Of a stretch of 29,943 bases of DNA, positions 22,699 to 29,943 are shown one piece after another. The notes under the pieces are model-generated. The model was not told where the DNA came from and made no database searches. It saw only the letters and a list, made by a program, of their open reading frames with translations. The position numbers were made by a program, and so were the translations under genes. The DNA lies in assembly GCA_027604685.1 (NCBI GenBank), contig JADHYX010000272.1, positions 1-29,943 of the forward strand, written 5' to 3'. Position 1 is the stretch's first letter. Every line of letters starts with the position of its first letter. The DNA is from Lobulomyces angularis (taxonomy: Eukaryota > Chytridiomycota > Chytridiomycetes > Lobulomycetales > Lobulomycetaceae).

Positions 22699-24505
22699 TT
22701 ACAAATCATCCCAACCATCATTCCAACTATCTACTTTCGTTTCTACCTTTTTGGATCTATTATTAAGTGAAGCATTAACTTCCTTTTTGTCATTTTTAGA
22801 AGTGTCTGTGTTACTTACTGCTTCTGGCCAATCGTCTGGAATAGAAATAAATTAAATTGTGTAAACTTTTTATAGGTACCCCAATTATCCAACGCCTCTG
22901 CTTTTTTTGTGCTGTCTTTAGGTTGTGTCCATTCATCAAAATTTGAGGTCAGGTTCTCTTCTCTATTTGTGATGTTTTCTTCGTTACTTGTGTTATTCCA
23001 GTCATTGTTAGTATTTCCAGACTCTTTCCAGTTATTAGTATTCCTGTAATTCTTATCACTAACATTCCTATTGCTTGCAGTCCAATCATTACTTGTAATG
23101 TTATTATTTCCAGTACTTTGATAATTTGCCTGTTCACTAACAGCAGCATTGTTCCAATCATCTCTTCCATTCCAATCGTTTGTTTCTTTTTGATTACCTT
23201 GCCCATTGAAACCTGTACCACTTGGAGTGTGTCCTATTGCCGAATTTACAATATTTGAACCTTCTTTTACTATCTGCGAAGTTAAAGATGTGACCTATTA
23301 AATGATGGAAATTTAAGAAACCAGATTGTAGATAGTTACCTTCGTGAGCCCATGGGTCACATAAGACGACATGTTGGATTTAAATTCTGGATCTCTGACA
23401 GCTTTAGTTGTCGGCTCAATAACGGTCTCTGTTAACTTTTGACCAACTAATTCCGCACTGGTCATTGCTATTTTGGTTGAATAGTCTAAAGCAGATAATG
23501 CATTTGTGGAAAAAAAAGACCATCCTTTTGATAGTGTAGCTAATGGATCCGACAGCGGATCAGATTGTGAATTTTGTGTAGGAGTATCTAATAAGGTTTA
23601 ATGTAAAATTTATTTTTAAAAAAAAAATTAATTTATTACAACTGCTACCAAATCCTACATATTTTCCTCCTTGACTTGGTGGGAGTGCATCAGATTTATA
23701 GTTATTTTCAAGCCCTTTTTTTCTAAAGTACTCCTCATTTCTCTCCTTGTCAGTTGCACCAGGTTTCGCTAAGTTATTGTTCCATTCATTATCAATATTA
23801 GTACTTCCATAATTTCTGTTATTAGCATTTTTTGCCATATTGCTATTTTGCAAATTTTTATTGAAGTTTTCGTTAAAACTGTTTTGAGATTCAGAAAGAC
23901 GTGATTGATTCATAGGAGAATTTGCCCTCTCATATGCTGGCATGACCCACGCTTTTCCTTCACAGTCAGCAGTAAGTTTCTCCTTATACAATCGAGCGAA
24001 TTTACTATTGGAATAATTTTATTTTGACAAAAAAAAAAAAGGCTGCAACTTACCTTGTATATTTCTCTTGAATTGTCATATTTTCTCTCCAATCTAAATA
24101 AAAACTGTTAATAATAAAAAAAAACTACTTTTAACCTGGATGTAATTTAAAAAACTCCAAAGCTTTTTTGTTTCCACCAAATTGCATCCTCTTGATCTGA
24201 TCCTCGGTCCATTTATCCATAGTCAGCGATCTAACAAAACTTAAGTGTACACCCTAAATTACAAGAAAAAATAATAAAAAAAAAAAAATTCATTTTGGAT
24301 AAACCAAACTCCTATGAACTCCTGAACATTCTAAACAAAACATTATTCCATGAGAAACACTAGCCCACTGAGGATAAAATGCACCTTGTATTTATTCAGC
24401 CAACTAAATACTTAAAGAAAAGTCTCACTTACCACAATCTATGCATGTTTTATTGCCTTTAGCTTCGTTTTTCTGTAACTCAGATAAAATCTGCTTATAT
24501 TCCAT
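22699..24505 (-). CDS. ArfGAP1-type Arf GTPase-activating protein
   Basis: Stimulates GTP hydrolysis on Arf during COPI vesicle traffic at the Golgi. Eight exons (24505-24433, 24384-24305, 24253-24136, 24093-24054, 24004-23640, 23587-23340, 23294-22880, 22835-22699) close in phase to 491 residues. The ArfGAP zinc finger is complete: C21, C24, C41, C44 with C-x2-C-x16-C-x2-C spacing, followed by SGVHRSLG (arginine finger R49), VRSLTMDKW and MQFGGN. The segment after the domain (WRENMTIQEKYTSKFARLYKEKL) and the GGKYVGFG box match the ArfGAP1/Gcs1 subgroup. A GWSFFS region resembling the lipid-packing part of ArfGAP1 follows. The C-terminal ~185 residues are Asn/Asp/Trp-rich and end in WNDGWDDL, like the Trp motifs by which ArfGAP1 binds delta-COP. 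The stop of the next gene upstream lies 132 bases away. Confidence 0.93.
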
Positions 24506-24637
24506 TATTATTATAAAAGTTTCTTACTTTTTCCTTAGCTGTTTTTGTTGTGTTACAAAATGAGGCTGGGGAAACAAAATATCTTATTACATTTTTATCT
24601 AATCTACAAAATTCTATGTTATTTACAGAATCTACTC

Positions 24638-27600
24638 TTATAAAGAGAAAATTTCTTTCATTTTTTGAATTTTTAGGTAATTAATATTTTTTTGATTTTC
24701 TAATTCCTTTAAAACCAGGACCATTTCTTTATCATGATCTTGCTTCTACAAAAAAAAAAAACGTGGTATTTAAAACATATTTTAATTTACTTACAATTGC
24801 GACTAAAAGCTCGTTATTTTTCTTCAAGTGATCTATTGTTTTCAATAACGCTTCTTTCTCATGAATCCACGATCCAAATTTTTTCCTTTGATCCTAAAAA
24901 CGAAAATTTATTCAATAAATGGCAATAATGCTTGATTCGTAAACCTCTAATAAAAATTCCATGTCTTTAATAACAACCTCTTGCTCAGTTATTTTTAGTT
25001 TATAGTTTTCGATAAGTTTTTCTTCTTTTGCTTTAAAAGTGCCTTTAATTTTAAAAACTTCTTCTTCGATTCTTAAAATTGCCTCATTACGATCTTTAAG
25101 TTTTTTTTGTAATTCAATTAAATCCCTTTTTAATTTGTCCTTTTCCAGTTTGTATTCATCGACTAACGGCTTCATATTATCAATTAAGTTTCCTTTTTTT
25201 TCCAACTGTAAAGTAAAATTACTGGATTTTAATATTGAACTATCAAAATAAATTACCTGATATTGGAGCTCATCATTCAAGTCTTGTTCAGCCAACAATT
25301 GTTCTTTCAATTCATCAATGTCATTCTTTAACTTTGACGCTATTGAATGTTGATCATTTGTCTAAATGTTAGATAATAAAAAAAAAATTCTAAAAAACTA
25401 TCTCAAACCTTGTTCTCTAAATTTTTTTTTAAATTTCTTATAGTTTCATTTTGATCTTCTAACATTTTGTTTTTTACTTCCAGCGCCTTTTTATATTTAA
25501 ATTTAATTTTTTTATAAAAATTTAACTATTTCTTTACATGCTTTAAACTTTCCATTTCATTATTAAATGCTAAAAATTTTATCTTTTTTTCTTCACTATC
25601 GGCTTCACTTTTTGCTACTAAGTTATTTTTTGTATCAATATCCAACTTTAAACGACTTATTTCAGATTGCAATGACTCTTTCTCTGTCCTTAAATTTGAA
25701 GTTATCTCTATCTCTTTTTTTAATTGTGAACGCAGTTCGTAACAATTCTTCTGTTCTAATTCCAAATTTTGAATTAATTTCTAATGTTTTTTAATGATTA
25801 GATTAATCTTTTTGTAGTTTCTAAAGTTTTTCTTTAGTAACGTACATCAATTGTTTCAAAATTTTGTTTTTTTTCAAACGTTAAATTCTCAATGGAGTTT
25901 TTTTGACTTTTGACTACATCAGTTAACTCACCAATGAGCTGGTTATACTCTTCTTCATTCTTTGAAAAAATTTTAATTTTTTCAGTTTGATTTTGAAACT
26001 TTTCTATTATTTCGTCATAGCTTTTCTGTAGGTTGTCACATTTTTGATATTCCACTATATTTTTAGAAAGTTTTAATTTGCAAGAATTAAAATAGATTAA
26101 CTTTTCATATGATTTAAAAACTCTTTTTCCACCTTATCAAATTTGCATTTTTCATTAAATGATTGTAATTTCACTTCTTGCAGCTCCTCTTTATGCTTAA
26201 AAATCAATTTTTCTATTTCTTCTTTAAGGGTACCAGTACTTTCCTTTAAATGCTTTCTATAAACATTAGTATATATTTTTTTGTTAAGTATTTTACTCTT
26301 GAATTTCCTTCACAAAATGCTTAAAATCGTCTTCGATCTTCAAATTGTTACACTTAGATATTCCTAAATCCTGTTTTAGCTGTTTTAAAGAGATCCTGTA
26401 AATTTCAATTTCCTTTTTATACTTAAAAAAAAAAGGTTTAAGGTAGGTTAATTAATCATCATATAAACCTCCGCTAATTTTATTTTATACAATTCCCGGT
26501 CTTTTACAAATCTGACTGATAATCTTGCCTTCTCATCTTCAAACATTTTTAATTTTCCCTCAAAATTCGCCAAACCGATCTGAATTAAATAAAAAATTAA
26601 GAATAACTTATCCAAAAAACAATACTTCAGCGTCACAAGCACTTTTTCTTAAATGTTGTATCTCAGCATCTTTTAACTTTTCATAATTTTTTAACATTTC
26701 GCAATTACTTTTTAATTCGTGATTATGTTTTTCTAATTCGGCTACTTTGTCCTACATAAATAATATGTAAAAACGAGGTATCCTTTATGTTCTATCTCTT
26801 ACTTTATATGCTGCGTAATTTTTTTGGCATTGTGAAAACTCCAACTCCAAGACTTCTCTCTCTTTTTTTTTTAATTCACTGATTTCTTTCTCTTTAAAAT
26901 ATAATTTTTCCAATTCTGCAAGCTAATTACCATTTAAAAATTTCTTATTGTTTACAATATTCCACTTACATTTTTAATGTTAGTAGCAAGGTTTTCATTT
27001 AATTTTTCATAGTGTGCATTCTTGTTGCTTAATTGTACTTCAACTTCTTTTAGCTGTGAACGAAGTTCGACTTCAACCTCTTTCAACCTTTTTTCTTCTT
27101 TTTCTAATGCAGAAATTAAAATGGAGTTATTAAGTAAATTTTGATGCTGAATTCGAGACGATGTAGTAGAAGAAGACGAGCTAAGTTAACGATAAAAAAA
27201 TTATATATTTTTTTTTGTTAGTTACTCGTTAAAAGAAGTGCTGATGTTTTCCTTTGTAGATATTGTACTTTTTTTTGTATGCAACTTCGGTCGATTTATC
27301 TTTCCACCACTTTTCGTATTTCGGAAGGTGTCGTTTCGGTGTATCTTTTTGGCTCCAACGAAATTGCTTCGATTTTCTTTATTTCTGCTTACAGAAGGTT
27401 CACTAATTTCAGAAAAAAAAAGTACAGTTTGAAATGTGTCATTGAATTACCTTCCTTTTTCATCATTTTCATCGCTAGATACAAAATTCACATATTTGTT
27501 TTCGGTAGCCTCCTTTTCTTCCTTCAACATTTTTAGCTCAGCTAGAAGAGCAGCTTTTTCGTTTTTAGTATCTTCTTCTTTTTTCATAAAAAGTAATCTG

Positions 27601-28760
27601 TCAATTACTGATTCAAGATATAACTGAGAATGAAGCGGTTGAGATAATTCAGCTCCTTGAATAGGTTCATTATTTAGTGGCAATGTTTCATCAAGTTTTT
27701 GCTTAGAAACTGGTATTTTTGATGCAATTTTTTCAGATTTCGATTTTTTTTGTTCATTTTTAGTATTTACATTCTTCTGAGATGGAAAGTTATCTTCATT
27801 TTCCGAGAGGTCAGCTTTAACTTCGTTGCTTTCATACTTATTAGGTAAGTTTTTAAAAAAAAAATTTTCTTTTTCATTTATTAGCAAATTTTCATATGTA
27901 TCTCTATTGATATCACCAATTTCTTTTTTCATTAAATATTGGAAAAAGTTTATTAATAATTACCAAAGCTGTCATCCAAATTAATATTCTGTAGACCAAT
28001 ACTATTTAATTCAGAGTACAGTCGCGGATTTTCTAATAGTGGATTAAACTTTTGGTTCTTTGACATAAAAGTTGAATCATTTATCAACTTTTTCGTGTGA
28101 GAACTTTGAAGTACTAAATGCTTTAAGTTCTATACATTATATGAAATTAACGTTTCTTAATGTTATGTTTGGATAGTTTAAGAATTTACTTTAAAGCCCT
28201 TAAGGAAATTCACTTCCGATATATCATTTTTCAAAATATTGCATTTTAAATTTAAGTAAATTAAATTTGACTTGTTTTTAATATTGTGTAGGCCATTAAA
28301 GCTTCTTATGCGATTAAAACTTAAATCAAGGTTTTTCAAATTTTTTAATTCATCCAGATTGCATATTTGAGAAATCTACAATACCAAAATAAATTTTAAT
28401 TAAAATTTAAACATTTTATTTTTAATCTTTAATTTTTTAATAGTTTTTAACCTCATTGTTTGATAAATTTAATACTTCCAGAATAGGAAAATTCAATAAA
28501 ACATTGATATTTTTAATCTAAATCCAAAAAATAAATTAGTTATTTAAAAATAAAATAAAAAGATTTTTAAATACTTTATTGGAAGACAAATTTAAGTTTA
28601 TTAAATTGTAAAATAAGTTAAAATTGTTAAAAGAAGCAAAGGAATTAGAGTGCAAATTTAAATATTTAACTTTTGAAGCTTCTCTTTGGTTTAAATTTTT
28701 CTCATCTAATACTTCTTGGACAGACTTTAAGCTTTTATTTATCAGCACAACTGTTTCCAT
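24638..28760 (-). CDS. Leucine-rich repeat plus coiled-coil protein, LRRCC1-like
   Basis: Nineteen exons close in phase to 1067 residues: 28760-28575, 28517-28452, 28375-28190, 28129-27964, 27922-27451, 27402-27226, 27180-26970, 26922-26803, 26751-26626, 26579-26469, 26421-26297, 26256-26102, 26054-25846, 25780-25538, 25486-25409, 25361-25257, 25205-24945, 24893-24795, 24745-24638. Residues about 30-170 are SDS22-type leucine-rich repeats (VKYLNLHSN, LINLNLSSN, LEVLNLSNN, LKNLDLSFN, LIYLNLKCN), capped by a segment around NPLLENPRLY. A charged linker (about 200-410) is followed by coiled coil to the end, starting near LLNNSILISALEKEEKRLKE. Architecture and length match LRRCC1/CLERC (1032 residues in human), a centriole and centrosome protein needed for spindle poles and cilia. 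Orthology is inferred from architecture, not from a search. No exon-skipping breaks were seen; the acceptor of exon 15 (AAAAAG) is weak. Confidence 0.8.
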
Positions 28761-28943
28761 GCCACTGAAAAAGAAATAAGTAATAGGGTTTTATGGATTT
28801 TGTTTTATGGTGCTTGGGCATTATATTTTTCAACATAAGATAATATTCATATTCTAATTAACAAGAACGCAAAAAAATTCATAAAAAAAACACTATAAAT
28901 AGGGAAGAAAAAATTAAACTTTTTTTCAATTAAATTGTACCAA

Positions 28944-29943
28944 ATGCAAAAAATTCCTGTAATAAAACCAAGTTCACTAATTTATTTATTGGAACATTTA
29001 ATCAATATGAAAAAATGCAAAATTTAATTTACATTGCAAATCGAATAACTACTCATACAACCCATTTTTTTAAGTATTTTATGTTAAACTACCCTAACCA
29101 AAACAAATGGGATATGATTAATGTTGGTTTTTTTACTGGAATATACAAGTTTCTAAATCATTCAATAAAAACAATAAAAACTAGTTCAGGATATATTTCT
29201 ATTATTAACGAATTACTAATAGCATATATTAAAAAATATAAAACTGAATTGGCTACATACAAGAAAATGTCAAGTACTTTGATCAAATTGCTCTTTACCA
29301 ATATTTACAAATTATACTGTCAACATTCAAAAACATTTTGTTCCAAAACTAAAAACTTTTATTTCAAACTTGATTATTAAAAAACAATTATCTTTAATAC
29401 ACCTGAAAACATGCTGAAAAATGATTGGATAAAAGTATTACAAGCAAGAAATAGGCTAGTGCAAAAAATAATTTTGGAAACGTAACAGTTACTAATGAGT
29501 TGATGAATATGAGCTTAGTGTTGTAAGTCTTTTAAGAGATATATTACCTGAAACAATTGAAAAAAAATTCTATTCCTTATGATGTTTGTAATACTTTTAA
29601 ATATTTTGAACCGTGCTATAAACTTGGTTTATTGTTTCAACAACATCAACTAAAATAATTTAATGTCTTTGCATTATCTACTTCAACTATACCAAGACAT
29701 ATTCGATTCGACACTAATATTTTAATAAAAGTTGTATTAGGATTAGGCAGTGAACTAACAATGGGAACTCTAAATATAAAAGATAATCTGGAAGATAATT
29801 GGAACCTATTATTTATATCAAAAAAAAAACCATTCAAATCAAGAAATGGAAAGGTTTTTTCAGGTACGATTGAAACCGATGGAGTTTCAATTACTGTTTG
29901 TTTAGAAGACATTACAACAAACAATAAAAAAAAGAATAGAAAA
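28944..29943 (+). pseudogene. Fanzor, decayed N-terminal half running off the right edge
   Basis: Frames in order resemble the N-terminal half of a Fanzor. From ATG 28944 it reads MQKIPVIKPSSL. After a frame change near 29015 it gives IANRITTHTTHFFKYFML, the helix that carries a conserved N-x-[IV]-x-x-H-T pattern in this family. After stops near 29380 and 29480 and another frame change it continues SLLRDILPETIE, then YKLGLLFQQHQLK, a TAA at 29656-29658, FNVFALSTSTIPRHIRFDT and finally GTIETDGVSITVCLED. The TDGVS box just precedes the nuclease domain in Fanzors. The catalytic half would lie beyond 29943. It is very AT-rich (15 of 60 G+C at 29101-29160). At least two frame changes and three stops mark it as a relic. 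The family call rests on motif order, so confidence is moderate. Confidence 0.7.

Overview
The window is AT-rich nuclear DNA from a eukaryote. Genes are packed closely. Most introns are only about 40-76 bases long, with GT-AG ends and a few CTAAC-like branch sites, and the standard stop codons are used. I rebuilt each multi-exon gene by hand from splice sites and reading-frame phase; every model given closes in frame. A protein resembling the centriole protein LRRCC1 and a coiled-coil protein with dynein-light-chain-type motifs suggest an organism with centrioles or flagella. An early-diverging zoosporic fungus or relative (rozellid, chytrid or aphelid) is my best guess, but this is inference.

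Layout. On the minus strand, positions 215-9791 hold COX10 (haem O synthase, 5 exons), a PPR-like protein (3 exons) and a 1560-residue coiled-coil protein (7 exons) with a 53-residue triple repeat and a cluster of QT[DE] motifs. From a shared upstream gap, TFIIF alpha (RAP74, 8 exons) runs right at 10039-12533. A broken Fanzor (eukaryotic TnpB relative, an RNA-guided nuclease family) lies at 12871-13542 between the converging TFIIF alpha and aspartate aminotransferase genes (the latter 13689-15332, minus, 7 exons). A 1446-residue PPR-like protein runs right at 16083-20482. The minus strand then carries a DnaJ-TMEM185-like membrane protein (20687-22153), an ArfGAP1-type GTPase-activating protein (22699-24505, 8 exons) and the LRRCC1-like protein (24638-28760, 19 exons). 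The right edge (28944-29943, plus) holds a second, AT-rich and heavily decayed Fanzor, N-terminal half only.

How the genes relate. There is no operon-like pathway. COX10, aspartate aminotransferase and the two PPR-like genes point to mitochondria. The two long coiled-coil proteins point to the centrosome, flagellum or dynein system. ArfGAP and the DnaJ membrane protein belong to the secretory or endomembrane system, and TFIIF alpha to RNA polymerase II transcription. The accessory content is the two Fanzor relics. They differ in base composition and retain different parts of the protein, so they look like separate insertions of different age or origin.
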